NCBI GenBank assembly: GCA_000231825.2
Contig: JH720344.1
Location: forward strand, 30,678 to 94,677
DNA from: Tetrahymena elliotti 4EA
Lineage: Eukaryota > Ciliophora > Oligohymenophorea > Hymenostomatida > Tetrahymenidae
Length of the DNA stretch: 64,000 bases
Direction of reading: 5' to 3'
A model generated the notes under the pieces. That model did not search any database, was not told the DNA's origin, and worked only from the letters and a program-made list of their open reading frames with translations. A program made the translations under genes and the position numbers. Below are positions 51,580 through 64,000 of this stretch, piece by piece. The first letter of the stretch is position 1, and the number at the start of each line of letters is the position of its first letter.

Positions 51580-54500
51580 TCATTCAAACTTCAATGATAG
51601 TGTAATTAATCTTTTTTTTTTTAATAGTTTTAATCCTAATCCTTTTATTCCCAATTCACCAATCTTATTATTCCTATCAAAAAAGGGCTAAAATAAATAT
51701 TGAATAAAGAAATATGAAAAAAATTGAAAGTAAAGAACAAAATTTAAAGTAAATATGGACTAAAAATATATAATTTATTTTAAAGCACTTTTTTACCTTA
51801 TGATAAGAGTCAAATTTTAGAGATTTAAACATTTTTGTAAGCTTAATCCTAATCCCTGTGCTCCCTCTTTCACAATCTTATTCAAACTTTTAAAAAATTA
51901 ATAAAATATAAATAAAACAAAAAAAGTATTAATATTGAGTGAATAAAATTTTGAAAGCAAGAATAAACAAATAAATGGCAGCAAGTAATAATAAATCATA
52001 GTAAGCCAGCTGCTCATAAACTAAGGTTTTTATTTATTATTTAATTAATATTTAAACACTATTTTTACCTTAGGTTAAGAATTAATGTTTAGAGATGAGA
52101 GCATTATCCTAATCCAGATACTAATCCTAATACACCCTTGCCAATTTTATTTTCCCTTTGAAAACATTATTAAAAGTGAATAATTAAATGTTAAAATAAT
52201 AAGAAAAAGATAAAAATGAGAGTTAAATTTGCATAAATAAAAATCAATGAATGAATGAAGTATCATTAAACCAAAATCAGTCGACATAAATTATATTAAT
52301 TATATATTCAAATGTTTAACTAAAATTGAAACACTATTTTTACTAGAGTTCAAGATTCAGAATTTAGAGATTATAACACTTAGATAAGCTAGACCCTAGT
52401 GCTTAAGCCCCAATCTCACCAATATAATTTCCACTTTTAATAAAAAATAAACATAGAATAAAAAAAATATTGAAAGAAAAATAAAATTTGAAAACAATAA
52501 TAAAAATTAATAAGCTAAAACAAGAAAATCCAAATTAGTTATTCAATCATAAATTAAAGTTTTTATTTTTTAAAAATGTATTATTTATATTGAAACACTA
52601 TTTTTACACTAGGTTAATAAACAAATTTTAGAGATTAGAGCACTATTCTAAGCCAGATCCTAAACCTTATGAACCTATTTTTCCAATTTTATTTTCCCTT
52701 TTAAGAAATATTAAATTAAACAAAAAAGATTAAATTTGAGAACAAAAAAAAAATTAGTGAGCTAAAAATCAAGGAAAACCCAAATTAATTGTTTTCTCAT
52801 AAGTTAAGGAAGGTTTTTATTTATTTAAAAATTTCTAATTTATCCAGAAACTATTTTTTTACTAGAGCTAAAGAGTCAAAATTTGAAGATCAGAACATTT
52901 TGCTAAGCTTGATCCTAATTCTGATGCCCCGACTTGAATATTATTTTAACTTTGAAAAAAATTGGAAAAATAAATGGTAGAATAAAAAAATATTAAAAGA
53001 ACTATTAACAAATAAAAATGTGGATTTAATTTGAAAAACAATAAATAAAAATTAGTGAGTATCAAAAATATCAACTAAACAAACCCAAATTAATTAGCAA
53101 CTCATAAATGATTGTCTTGAAATAATAAAAAATACATAGTTAATATTTAAAATACAAAATTTACTTTAGGTTAAGATCCAAATATTAGAGATGAGAGCAT
53201 TTTGATAAACCAGATCCTAATCCTTTAGCACCAATTTGATTAATATTACATAAACTTTTAAACATTTATTAAGAAATCAAAAACCATAAAAACTAAAATT
53301 AAATTTGAAAGCAACAAATAAAAATTAATAAAGAAAAATATCAAGATAACCTAAAACCCATACATAAATTAATGTCTTTATGTATTATAATGGCATCATT
53401 CAAATTCAAATAATATTTTTACCTGAGGTTAAGAGTCAAATTTTGGAGATTAGAACATTTTGATAAAGCTTATCCTATTCCTTAAGCACCTAATTCACCA
53501 ATATTATTGTCACTTTTAAAATTATTTAAAAAATATCTATTGAAAAGAAATATTTAGAGAATGAGAGAAATAGTAAAATTTAAATTAATTTGCAAAAAAA
53601 CTAATAAAAAGTAATTATTCAACACGAACTAGATCATTAATTAAAGTCTTTATTTATTTATTTATTCAAAATTCATAATTTTTAAAATACTATTTTTACT
53701 TGAGATTTAGAGTTAAACTTTAGAGATTTGAACATTTAGATAAGTCTTATCCTAATCCTTATGCACTTAGTTCACAAATGTTATTTAAACTTTTAAAAAT
53801 TAATATAAATACCATTAAAATAGAAAAATCTTTAAAGAGATTAGAAAAAAATAAAATAATCTTAAATTTCAAAACAATAAATAAAATTAATGAGCAAAAT
53901 AGCTATTTATAGTTAATCCAAATTGATTGGTTACCTATTAATTAAAGTCTTTATGTATTCAAAATACCTAATAAATAAGTAAATGCATTTTTACCTTAGG
54001 TCAAGACTCAAAGTTTTTAGGTTAGTACACTATGATAAGTAAGATCCTAATGCTTAACTACCTACTTCACCAATATTACTCCACCTTTAAAAAAAAATAA
54101 TTAGAATATTATCAAAAGAATAAAGTAAAATTATAAGAATAACAGAAAGATATAAATGAGAAATAATTAAATAAATTTGAAAAAAATAAATAAAATTAAA
54201 TGAGCCAAATATCAATCAAACCAAAATTAGTGATTATTTCATAAACTAATTAATGTCTTTATTTATCCAAATTCTCATAGTTATATAGAAATATTATTTT
54301 TACATTAGGTTTAGAGTTAAAGCTTCTATATTAGAGCAGTTTACTAAGCTAGATGTTAGTCTTTATATACCAATGTCACCAATCTTATTTCCCCTTTTAA
54401 AAAAATATTTGATGAATTCAACCCAAGTAAGTCATTTACTCACAAATTCAAGTCTATTGTATTTAAAAATACATAATTAATATTTAAATATTACTTTTAG

Positions 54501-55880
54501 GTGAGATAAAGAAATAAACTTTTAAGATTAGAGCATTTTGCTAGGCCAGATCCTAACCCCTCTATACCAATTTAGCCAATGTTATTATAACTTTTAAAGA
54601 ATTGAAGAATGAGAAAAAGATAATAATGTTTGAAAATAGCAAAAAAATTAATGAGTCAAATATCAAGTAAAGTCAATTCTCATAAATTAAAGTTTTTGCT
54701 CATTCAAAGATGCATGATAAATATTGAAATATATATTTTTACCTAATGTCAAGAGTTATACTTTAAAGATTAGAGCACTCTCCTAGCTGAGATCCTAATC
54801 CCTATGCACCCTTTTCATCAATATTATTTAACCTTTTAAAAATAACAAAATATATTTAAAGAACGAGAATAGATAAAAATACAATTTGAAAACAATTTCT
54901 TTATGCAAATTAATCAAATATCAAATAAATGTAATTTATTTATTTGTCATGAGCTTAGTTTTTTATAAATTCAAAAATGTATTATTTTTATTAAAGCACT
55001 ATTTTTACATGAGATTAAGACTCAAAGTTTTGAGACTGAAACATTTTGCTAATTCAGATCCTAATCTTTATATACCCGTTTTGCCAAACTTATTCCTGCT
55101 TTTTAAATATTATTAAAAAAATATTAAATCTAAAATATCAATTAAATAATATGAAAAAAAAAAAAAAAAGAAAGAAATAAATAAATAAACTAAATTAAAA
55201 ATAAAATAATCCCAAATTATTCAGTCACTAATAAATTAAAGTCTCTATGCATTAAAAATGAATTATTAAAATTTAAATACTACTTCTACCTTAAATTAAG
55301 AGTTAAAGTTTAGAGTTTAGAGCATTTTCGTAAGCCAGATACTAATCCCTATGTACCTATATCATCAATATTAGTACTCCTTTTAAAATAAAGAAACATT
55401 AAATAAACAAGAATATCAAATAAACTAAAACTATTTAATTGTTCATAAATTAATCTTTATGTATAAAAAATATATAATTAATCAAGGTAATATTGTTACT
55501 TGAAGTCAAGTGTCAAAGTTTAGAGATTAGAGCATTCTGCTAACCCAGATCCTAATCCTTAAGTAACAAATTCACCAATTTAACTCCAGCTTTAAAAAAA
55601 GTAAAAAAATAGATATTGAGTAAGGAAAAATGAAAAAAAGATAAATGAGAATTATATCTTAAAAAATCAAATAAAATTTAATGAACTTTTAGTTAAATAA
55701 ACCAAATTTAGTTAGTTAGTTAGTTGTTATTAATTAAATTTTTTATTCAATCAAAAATGTTAAATAATTAATATTTAAACACTAAAATACCTCATGTCAA
55801 GAACAAAAGTTTAGAGATTAGAGCATTTTGCTAAACCAGATCCTAATCCTTATGCAACAGTTTCGTCAATCTCACTTTCC
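51580..55880 (-). repeat. Tandem exon+intron repeat array, about 263 bp period, 17 copies
   Basis: The exons share a strongly conserved core (on the plus strand, near gccagatcctaatcct and agagattagagcatttt). Introns also keep traces of a common ancestor, such as cataaattaaagt followed by tttatttattcaaaaatg just before tatttttacc. The mean spacing of exon 5' ends is 263 bp (range 197-309). So the duplicated unit was exon plus intron, not exon alone. Confidence 0.8.
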
Positions 55881-56164
55881 CTTTTAAAAAATTAGAAAAA
55901 TATTTATGAATTAAAATATTAGAATAACATAAATATAATATTAAATTAGATTTGCAAACAATAAATAAAAGAATATCAATTGAATTAGAATTGATAAATT
56001 AAAGTTTTGATTTTTTCAAAAATGCATTTGTTCATATTGAAACTCTATTTTTATGTTAGCTTAAGAGTCAAACTTAGAGATTAGATTACTTTAAAGAAAA
56101 ATTAGCAATTTTACCTAAGGTTAATATCAAGGCTTAAATATGAAGAGAAATCAGAGTTTAGTAA
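51580..56164 (-). CDS. LRR protein gene built from one-repeat exons
   Basis: Seventeen consecutive minus-strand exons each encode one leucine-rich repeat of 29-32 residues. The core is close to IGxxGAxGLGSGLAKCSNLQxLTLNL (RNI-like). Exons by plus coordinates: 51580-51673 (terminal, ends in TGA), 51797-51886, 52069-52155, 52344-52433, 52608-52697, 52863-52949, 53165-53254, 53423-53512, 53700-53789, 53995-54084, 54304-54393, 54495-54590, 54743-54832, 55009-55098, 55290-55379, 55500-55589 and 55791-55880. All internal exons are 87, 90 or 96 nt, and every intron falls in phase 2. No TGA breaks the exons checked (most of them). An upstream exon, 56115-56164, encodes a half repeat (SSYLSLDINL) in phase. 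The N-terminus was not found; it may lie in 56165-56990, or the gene may be 5'-truncated. No signal peptide was seen. The role is unknown, probably protein binding. Confidence 0.75.
56051..56095 (-). pseudogene. Decayed LRR exon
   Basis: This matches the 3' half of the repeat exon (ttaagagtcaaacttagagattaga on plus, with changes). Its splice donor is ATAAAAAT instead of GTAAAAAT, and one base is missing inside, which would break the frame. The GLGSGLAKC half is absent. It is probably skipped as intron sequence. Confidence 0.6.
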
Positions 56165-56995
56165 CTTTTAATAAATAATTATTAAAATTTTTATTAACTT
56201 CTAAAATAATTAGAGTACATCAATGAGATTTGCAAAATATTTTATTTTTTTTATTAACATTAATTTATTTTTTTAATTTAAATTATGGAAAAATTAATTA
56301 ACCAATGTTATAAGTTAATTTTTACAATTGATTTGGTATACTCTCATATGTATTATTATATTTTGCTATATTGCTAGTTTTGGAATATTTTTGATAGTTG
56401 AGCAAATATAAATTGATTTGATAATTTTTAATATATTTTGCTAGTGAAAATAATATGAATAAAAAAGAATGAGGAGGGTATTAAATTTAATTTATTTAGG
56501 AAATTCTTCAAATAAAAACATTTATGATTAAACATTTAATTTTTTCTTTCAATACTAGGTTCGAAACCAATCCTGGTTAATTTTTTTGTTTTTAATTATT
56601 TATAATTAAATACAAAAAACCTAAGCTTTTTAATTCATTATTTTTTAGTTGCCTATGAACAAAAAAAAGTATGGAAACTAGCAATAATTAATGAAAGATA
56701 TTCTATGAAAAATAAGAAATTAAAAATAAAATTCCTAAAATTACAATATTTTTGTCTTTCGTTTTTTTAATAAAAAATCCAAAATGAAAAAATTTAAGTA
56801 GATTTAAATTAGATTTCTAAGTTTTATGTCATTTGAGACAATTTTTAACAGCTAAGATATAATTATATTTCAAAGAACTTAATTAATAAGATTAGTCTAA
56901 AAACTTTATTTTCTAATTATTTAATTGAGTAAAAAATAGATATGAAGAATAATATTTTCAAATCTAAATAAACATTTAACAGAAAATATAGTAAT
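56165..56995. other. Divergent intergenic region
   Basis: About 830 bp lies between the repeat-exon LRR gene (-) and the next gene (+). It should hold the promoter of the plus-strand gene and possibly unseen 5' exons of the LRR gene. No clear coding frame was found; a pol III B-box-like motif is present. Confidence 0.5.
56558..56587 (+). promoter_or_regulatory. Pol III B-box-like motif with T-run
   Basis: GGTTCGAAACC fits the B-box / T-arm consensus GGTTCRANNCC exactly. It is followed by aatcctggttaa and a run of seven T, like the 3' half of a tRNA gene and its terminator. No matching acceptor 5' strand, D-arm or A-box was found upstream, so it is not a tRNA gene. It may be a tRNA remnant, a tRNA-derived element or chance. 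Confidence 0.3.
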
Positions 56996-59900
56996 ATGAA
57001 GCAACTAATTAAAATTTACTCTCTCTGTATAAATCTCTATTACATCAATTGCTTTTAAACTATTTACATGCAATCATTATCAAGATTTGATTACATTACA
57101 GATTTATCAGAGATGTTCTACTATGGATAAGAAATTTAATATAAAGTTCTGTTAACTAATAGGTATAGTGAACATTTTTCTAAAATTTCTGATTTGGTAA
57201 TTTACTCACATGATGAAGGAAAATTAAGCAAATTTATTTTAGATGTAGAGATGCAATTTCCATAGAATCAAAAAATATGTGAGGAGAATATGTATTTACT
57301 AAATAATATATGCTTATATAAATTTGATACAAATTAATATCATGATTAATATAAATTCGAATTAAATCTAAAAATAAAATGCTATAGCGAAGTATGCAGA
57401 GTTATGACACATTTCTCTCTAGAATATTATCATAGTATTCAATTTATATATTTTAATATTTATAAATCTAATTATCTTATAAATAGTCCCAATGAAAAAC
57501 CGATTTGCTAAAGCCATTCCATATTATTTAGCTCAAAATTTTACAGGAACATAATTCTATACTATTAAAGGAGGTAATGTCATCAAAGTTATTACACTCT
57601 TAGATGAATAACACCCTTGCTACAATGAAATATTATTTGATTACGAAAATCAAATTCTAATGAGTACTTGTTCAGTATAATTAGTCATTGTTTTTTAAAA
57701 CAGAGGCTATAAATCTGGTGATACAAATATAAATATAGTTGATGAAATATAAAAATATAAAGATTCTCATGAAATGTTATTTTAAATAGCATTTATCAAA
57801 AGATATTATTTCTATTTAACAAATGACTGTGAGTTAAACTTCTATAATTAAACTATTAAGCTATTTTCAAAGAAGGTTTACTGTTTAAATTCCCATTATT
57901 AAGCAGAACTTTCTCTTACATGTTAAAAGCCTACATTCATACTAAAATTAAATAAAAAATAATATAAGCAGCTAATAAATATAAATCTTTATCATTCATA
58001 GAAGGAATTTAAAATTTTTAATTATATTTAAAATATAAATTAAAAAACATAAAATATTTAAAGCCATAATATTTGCCTTTATCCATCTTCAAGTGAATTT
58101 TATCTATATTTAGGATATGCAAGATGGCTAAATTAACCCAATTTTGATAGTTATCAGCAATTTGAAAAAGCTTTTTCAGTACAAAAACTGAACTTATAAA
58201 GCAATAAGCTTTCTTGTCTTCAATAAGTTATTTAAAAAAATGATGAACAACTAAATGATACAATATTTATTTTTGGTAAATACTAAAAAAATAAAAAAGT
58301 CTATTTTAAAATAATTATTAATGAATAGGTATTGATAAACCTTTTCTTTTGTTGTACTATCAAGAAGTAGTTGAGTATATTATAGAGGATTTTAGTTCTA
58401 GATTATTGAATTACCAATACTTTTTAAATGAAAGTTTATAAAAGATATTTTTGGTAAGTAATAACTAATAAACCTTAGTTACAAAAGCTAAAGTATGTCT
58501 ATTGACTAATAATCCTAAAGTAAATTAATTTAAATTGAAGAATGTATTTAATTTTTTTTAAATTACATAATTTAGATATAAATAGTGTATCGAAATTAAA
58601 AAACAGGTGAAATTTCATAACTTGAAATTCTAACATCTTGTTCAGTAATCTAATTATACAATTTAGGATAAGCATTTGAACTCAATATCATCAATAAAAA
58701 TGCTCTATCTCATAATTCATTTATTTTAATTTATCTATATCAATCAAGCTAAAGAAAAATAAGCCAACAAAAAAACATTTAAAATGTTAATGAATGCGAA
58801 ATTTCTAAAATCTATGATTTTAAAACCCATGAAACCTAAATTATTTTCAAAATAGAGAAAGAGTTTTCAAATCAAGACCATGTTATTAAAATTTAAACTA
58901 ATTAATTTTTAAGGGTATCTATGTAAGATTCAGATGGATCCTTAATTACCATTGGATATTTTTATGAACTCATCTTTCAGCTCGATAAAAAGTTTATAAA
59001 TAAGAATAATGAAGAATAGTCATTATTCATAAGTAGTGATAATAATGATAACTAATTTAATTTAAAATTAATATGCATTTTTAGATAAGTCTTAGAGTAC
59101 AAAAATAACTTTGCTTTGGTTAAATACATTAACTAACCAATAATTTATTTGAAGAAATCTTAATTCTAAATTTAAGCTAATATTTTTCATATTTTATCAT
59201 ATGGCATACATATTTTTTGGCTAAATTCTGTGAAATAAACTTTTGAAGAAAAGGACTTTTATTAATTTTTGAAAGACTAATTTTTTAATGATAGCTAAAG
59301 TGATTTGATCGAAATGGTAATTTCTTAATTTAGTGATTATAATAATGGATTAGCTTTATATATGGATAAACCTACTTTTTGTATACCTGAAATATAAAAT
59401 TTAGTTAGTCTTTAAATATTATAAAATTTTTAACTTCCATTTTACTGTTTTCCTAATAGCTAAGATTAAGAGAAGGTTTTGATTATTGAATCTTTCAAAT
59501 ACTAATACGTTTATTTTGAAAAAGTTAAAAATCATCAATTAGTTGATATTTCAAAGGCTAGGCTTTCTGATATCTAGACAAAATATTATTGTGATATTAT
59601 CTTTCTAAATGAGTCTCAAGCAATACTAATCTCACCTGAAGAAATAAACTTAAAGAGATCAAAATAAATATTCTAAATAAGTAAAATATTTGAATTCTTA
59701 ATTTCTTAATAAATAACATTTTTTAATAGAAAATAATTAGGAAATAGAATCAAGTATATAAACTACTTGTCAGTATCACTAATTTGAGATTAAAACAAAT
59801 TCTGCTTATTAATTTTTGCTTTTTAGCATTTATAAAAATAAAAATGCAACAGATTTAGATATGATTAATCATGAAATAAGATATCAAACTTAATAATTTA

Positions 59901-62194
59901 ATTTTTCAAAAAGCTAATCCCTAATAATTGGTGGGCAGTACGAGTATGAAATAATGATTAGCTTTAAGAAAGCATAGTTAGATTAATATATGGATTTTAA
60001 ATTGTTTATTAAACATTTCTAACTCAAAAAAGTTTAGCCTTAGATCTATTTAAAAAATATGAGTTATGAATAAATTTTAGTATTTAAAGTAAAACCTTAC
60101 TAAAAGTACAGCTTTTCATTTTATGACATAAAAGGGACTGAGCCAATAATTAACTATTGGTTTGAAAATTATTTAAAAGCTAAATATTAAGTTAATCCTT
60201 TGAATTATGATGAAGAAGAAGAAAATCTAATAACTAATAAAAATTCTGTTCTTTCAGGAAGAGAATTGGAACAATAATGTTATTTAAAAATAGCAAAAAG
60301 TCATACTAACTCTACATTTGATTTAGTGATCAATATTTTATATGAGTATCTTATAGCATAAGTTGGCCAAAAAAATATATTCACTAAATAGAGAATGTTT
60401 ATATTTTTTGAATAGATTGAAAGTAATGATTAATTCTTAAAAGTTGATATCAGTAAAATAGATCTTTTTCTTATTCCTTGCTTTAAAAATGTTAATCTTG
60501 TAGACATTGATGCTTATGATAAATTAATTTTCAAATAATTTTAAAATAATTTTCAATTTAAGAAATTTTAAGGATACTTACATATAAACAATTTGTTCAG
60601 ATTCTCTAATGAGGAGTTGTAACAACAAATACAAAAGGTATTTATTATTCATTTAATTAGAATTAATTATTTCAGAACTTAAATAGATTGATTGATTAAC
60701 ATTTCCTTTAATTAAAAATTAAAAACTGTTCATGTAGAATCAACTTTTAAGAATAGATTCTAAAATATTTAATATTTATTTTTAATCGTTTGTAATTTAA
60801 ATAGGGAGAAGAGTTACCTGAATCTGATCAAAAAACTTAATAAAAGTAATGCATATGGGTTGAATAAAAAAACACTAATTACGAAAAACATGAAGAAAGA
60901 ATTAGTTTTGATTTAGAGAATAATGATGAAATGATAATACACTTAATGTAAAATGTTTTGTTTTTCTTTAAAGATTAATTAACAAGAGAAGATTAATCTT
61001 ACTACTTAATCAAAAATATAAATAATAACTTTTAAAATACAACTCTGCTAATCTTTATGGAAAGTAATCAATATTTTGGCTAACAAAAAGAACTAATCTC
61101 TATCAGATTCTTTGATAATAAGAATAACTATATAGAACATTTATTAACATAAAAAGATTTCTAATTAGTTAATATTTAAATTGGAAATAGTTAACAATTC
61201 GAAATAGATCTATTTCAAAATTATATTTAAATAAGATTTTTGTTATATAAATAACCAATAACTAAAATCATCTCTAATCCATGTAATTTATATTAATTAG
61301 AAGATAAGGTTATTTTTATTAGAAAAATAGAAAACAAAATATTAACTTTAATCATTTAAGATATAAATCAAGATAATTTAAAATATTATAAACAAATGAA
61401 TGTGTTTGATAGTTTTATTGCAGATCAGCACATTTAATTTTCTTTAGATTAAGTTTAATACTACCAATAAGAAAAAATAGCAGGATACATATTTTAGATA
61501 CATCAAAATAACCCATACAATTTAATAGTTACTTACACTGATTATCAAACTTGTGAGTCTTTTATTTAGTCTAATATGTTTTTCAAAAATTAAAAATATA
61601 TTATTTTGATAGAAATTATTCAATCAAAATTATTAGAATAAAATATAATCATTGTATACAAAAATATTTCTGAGCCATTAGTTAGTTTTTTGGTCAACTA
61701 TTAAGATTTAATTAATGATTATGATATATTTATTATGACATCTAATTCTAGCTACCATTTGGAAATATGCTAAGATCCTCATTAAACTTTTTAACACCAT
61801 GTAAAAATTATAATTATAAAAATATTTTTTTCATTATTTTTTTTAATAGATAAATAGTTCAAAGCAAATCTTAGCTAGTAAATTAGTGAGCTATTAATAT
61901 TTAATGAATGATAAAGAGGTTCATTTAAAATTGCAATTACCATTTAATTCAATATAAATTACACAAAATACCTAATAATACCTAAGAGTTTAAATGAAAA
62001 ACAGAATTAATAATTCATTAAAGGTACTGACTGAAGTAATTCCTATCAAACCAGACTATTTTAAGCGAACATCATAATAAATCTAACTTTAAATATTTTA
62101 ATTTACAATTTTATCAATATTGCTAGTGATATTGCTAATAATTTTTTTATTTATTTTCATCAAATATAAAGTAGAGGCAAAGATATAAATATGA
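56996..62194 (+). CDS. Large type I membrane protein of unknown family
   Basis: The ATG at 56996 gives a signal-like N-terminus (MKQLIKIYSLCINLYYINC). A downstream ATG at 57068 is in frame but would lose this. Six introns keep frame: 57435-57486, 58276-58328, 58520-58575, 59754-59826, 60638-60804 and 61801-61849. The spliced CDS is 4,749 nt, exactly 1,582 residues plus TGA at 62192-62194. The long ectodomain is rich in Asn, Gln, Tyr, Phe and beta-strand-like stretches with scattered Cys; no known domain was recognised. One TM helix lies near the C-terminus (about 62100-62165, ILSILLVILLIIFLFIFI), followed by a short basic tail (KYKVEAKIQI). This topology suggests a surface protein. Its nearest neighbours are divergent (left) and convergent (right), so it has its own promoter in 56165-56995. 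Confidence 0.8.
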
Positions 62195-62694
62195 AATGAA
62201 TAAGATTACTTATTCTATTTATCTATCTCTTTTATTTTTTTATTAAATATTCAAAACATTTCAAAGTTATTTTTTTTTTTAATTTTTATAAATATAAATA
62301 AACATATGAAAAATTATTTTTTACTCATGTTATAAAGTGTAAAAAGTAAAAAAGGAATTCTTTGAAATTTAAACTCTTTTCTCTTTGGCAATCCCATACT
62401 TCATTTATTTTTTCTTAAATATTTAATACAACATTGGAGAATAAATTATGAAATTCTTGCATTTTGAAAAAATCCTTAAAAATAAAAAAAATATGGTGAT
62501 TGTTTACAAATTTCATCAATTTTTTCTTTCTTTAAATTTAAATTATGAATTATTACAAAATACTTATTCAAAATTAAAATTTGTTCAAAAAAGAGGAAAT
62601 TAATTTAAAAAGATATAAAAAAGACAATTTTGGGTAGATTTAACGATGAATAAATAATAAGAAAAATTAAAAAAACTTAATACAAAAATTATTT
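62195..62694. other. Intergenic region between convergent genes
   Basis: Five hundred bases of AT-rich DNA lie between two converging genes. Nothing was recognised beyond the expected 3' UTRs. Confidence 0.6.
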
Positions 62695-64000
62695 TCAATT
62701 CATATTAAATTTATTTTAATATTGATTGACATCTTTATTATTATAAATTTATTTTGGCTTTAACTATTCATCAAAATCAGATGCTTCTGTGTTTGGAAAG
62801 TTTACAAAACCACTTAAACTCTACTCTTTATCTAATTGAAGTTTAAATTAATTACTTTATGAAACTCTTAGTGGTTTTTTTTGTAATAATTTAAAGTTTT
62901 CTACATTTAATTTCTATTAGATATTTTAGAAGTATTTAGGACTTTCTTCTTCGATTTAAGTAGATTATCGGATTACATTTAGAAAGGAGTTATGAAAAAA
63001 ACTTCTGAAAGTCTATTTTTTACTATCATCTCCTTCTTCTAAAACTATATATTGTTAGATTAAATATTTACTTAAAAAATATTAAATTAAATTTTTTACC
63101 TATATCTTCAGTCAACTTTTACAAGCAAGAGGATTTATTGACAGTTTATTATATTTTCTTAGTTTGCTCTTCTATTTTTTATTACCTTATTAGTGTCTTA
63201 TTTGAATAAATCTTTTTCCATAAATTAAGAGCTCTTGCTTTCAAAATTTTAGTTTTTTCTATTTTCATTTTAACTTTTTCAGGTAAAATATATCTTATTA
63301 AACATTAAACAATTCTGTTATTTAGTAATTAGCTATTATTTAACTTTGTTTTGATAATTATTCCTACCATAAAAATAACAACACTGAAGTGTAGAATAGA
63401 TATGATTATCTATATTACAATATTCTTGTATAACTTTATAAGCAGATTAAAAAATGTGTTTAATATGAGGACAGAGTTTAAGAATATTTCAATACGAAAT
63501 AGCTGAAAATCAGAAAAAGGCTTATAATAAAGTAAAATGGAAGAATAGGTTGAGATAATTATAATACATAGAACGGAAGAGGAATAATCAAATTTTTAAA
63601 GTAAAGTAGCTACCAAGACTAATATTATTCTATAGTATATTCTTATAAATTCCCAGAAATAATACTACTATTTATATTCTAGATAATAATATCCATATTT
63701 GTATTTATTTATGCAATAATGAATATTTTTAGATTTATTTGTATCTTTTATGAAAAAATAGAATATAAAGAAAGGATACAATATCCAAAATATAAGAGCT
63801 GGTAATATTGCATAGTACTAAAAGTAATTAAAACCTTTATCTTCACAATCTAGAACAAGACTAGTCGTTATATACTTTTAATCACCTACCTGTCTACAAG
63901 TCATTGTAGAGGCTAAAAATTGAATAGAGTCAGGCTAAAAAAAAAAGAATAAAATTGTGAAAAGAACATATTAGTGGTATTTGCTTATCTTAAAAAGCTT
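62695..64000 (-). CDS. C-terminal part of a polytopic membrane protein (5' incomplete)
   Basis: Coding is visible from about 63934 (after an AG acceptor) to TGA 62695-62697, with an intron at 63045-63099. The rest lies beyond the window. The visible part has at least four hydrophobic helices (near 63790-63740, 63625-63580, 63570-63525 and 63400-63370). A motif between them, YLEYKQQYYFWEFIRIYYRI, is of the kind found before the last TM helices of very large ciliate membrane proteins. The C-terminal 170 or so residues are hydrophilic, rich in Lys, Gln and Ser, and presumably cytoplasmic. The family match is from general recollection of ciliate proteins, not a search, so no function is assigned. 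Confidence 0.65.

Noticed and set aside
51580..55880. CRISPR array or satellite DNA
   Set aside because: The spacing of about 263 bp, exon-like borders, phase and protein repeat show coding exons, not CRISPR repeats or simple satellite.
56530..56590. tRNA gene
   Set aside because: Only the T-arm-like part is present; no acceptor 5' strand, D-arm or anticodon arm could be folded.
1..64000. In-frame TAA and TAG codons suggesting pseudogenes everywhere
   Set aside because: Coding composition continues through them in every gene and TGA ends the frames. This is the ciliate nuclear code, with TAA/TAG as Gln.

Overview
Ciliate nuclear DNA, most likely a macronuclear chromosome segment of Tetrahymena or a close relative (inferred, not searched). 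The window is roughly 75-80% A+T. All convincing coding regions are broken by TAA and TAG in the standard code, but they read through for hundreds of codons if TAA/TAG are Gln and TGA is the only stop (ciliate code, table 6). Introns are short and very AT-rich, starting GTAA/GTAT and ending in TAG/AAG/CAG. All coordinates, frames and splice calls here were read by eye.

Layout. 1-12.3 kb (+): two tandem paralogues for large one-pass membrane proteins, with LVIVD-type propeller repeats, cadherin/dystroglycan-like domains, one TM and a long tail. The first lacks its 5' end; the second carries an apparent one-base frameshift. 13.3-15.9 kb (-): an unrecognised multi-pass membrane protein. 16.1-29.7 kb (-): a giant leucine-rich-repeat (RNI-like) protein of about 4,000 residues. 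29.9-31.0 kb (-): a smaller LRR gene with reading-frame defects. 32.1-35.2 kb (-): a TMC-like multi-pass protein with a coiled-coil N-terminus. 36.0-45.2 kb (+): a nuclear, chromatin-type protein with ELM2, PLU-1-like helices, a PHD finger and a very acidic tail. 45.9-49.9 kb (-): an intronless secreted protein of 1,333 residues with a GPI-type hydrophobic C-terminus. 49.9-51.3 kb: a tandem duplication of that gene's promoter and first codons. 51.6-56.2 kb (-): an LRR gene in which each exon of about 90 bp encodes exactly one 29-32 residue repeat, 17 in a row, with introns in the same phase. 57.0-62.2 kb (+): a 1,582-residue type I membrane protein. 62.7-64.0 kb (-): the 3' end of a polytopic membrane protein that runs off the window.

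The genes do not form an operon or an obvious pathway. Most encode large membrane, surface or repeat proteins typical of expanded ciliate families; the ELM2/PHD gene is the clear nuclear exception. The strongest unusual signal is the one-exon-one-repeat LRR array at 51.6-56.2 kb, which looks like repeated duplication of an exon-plus-intron unit.
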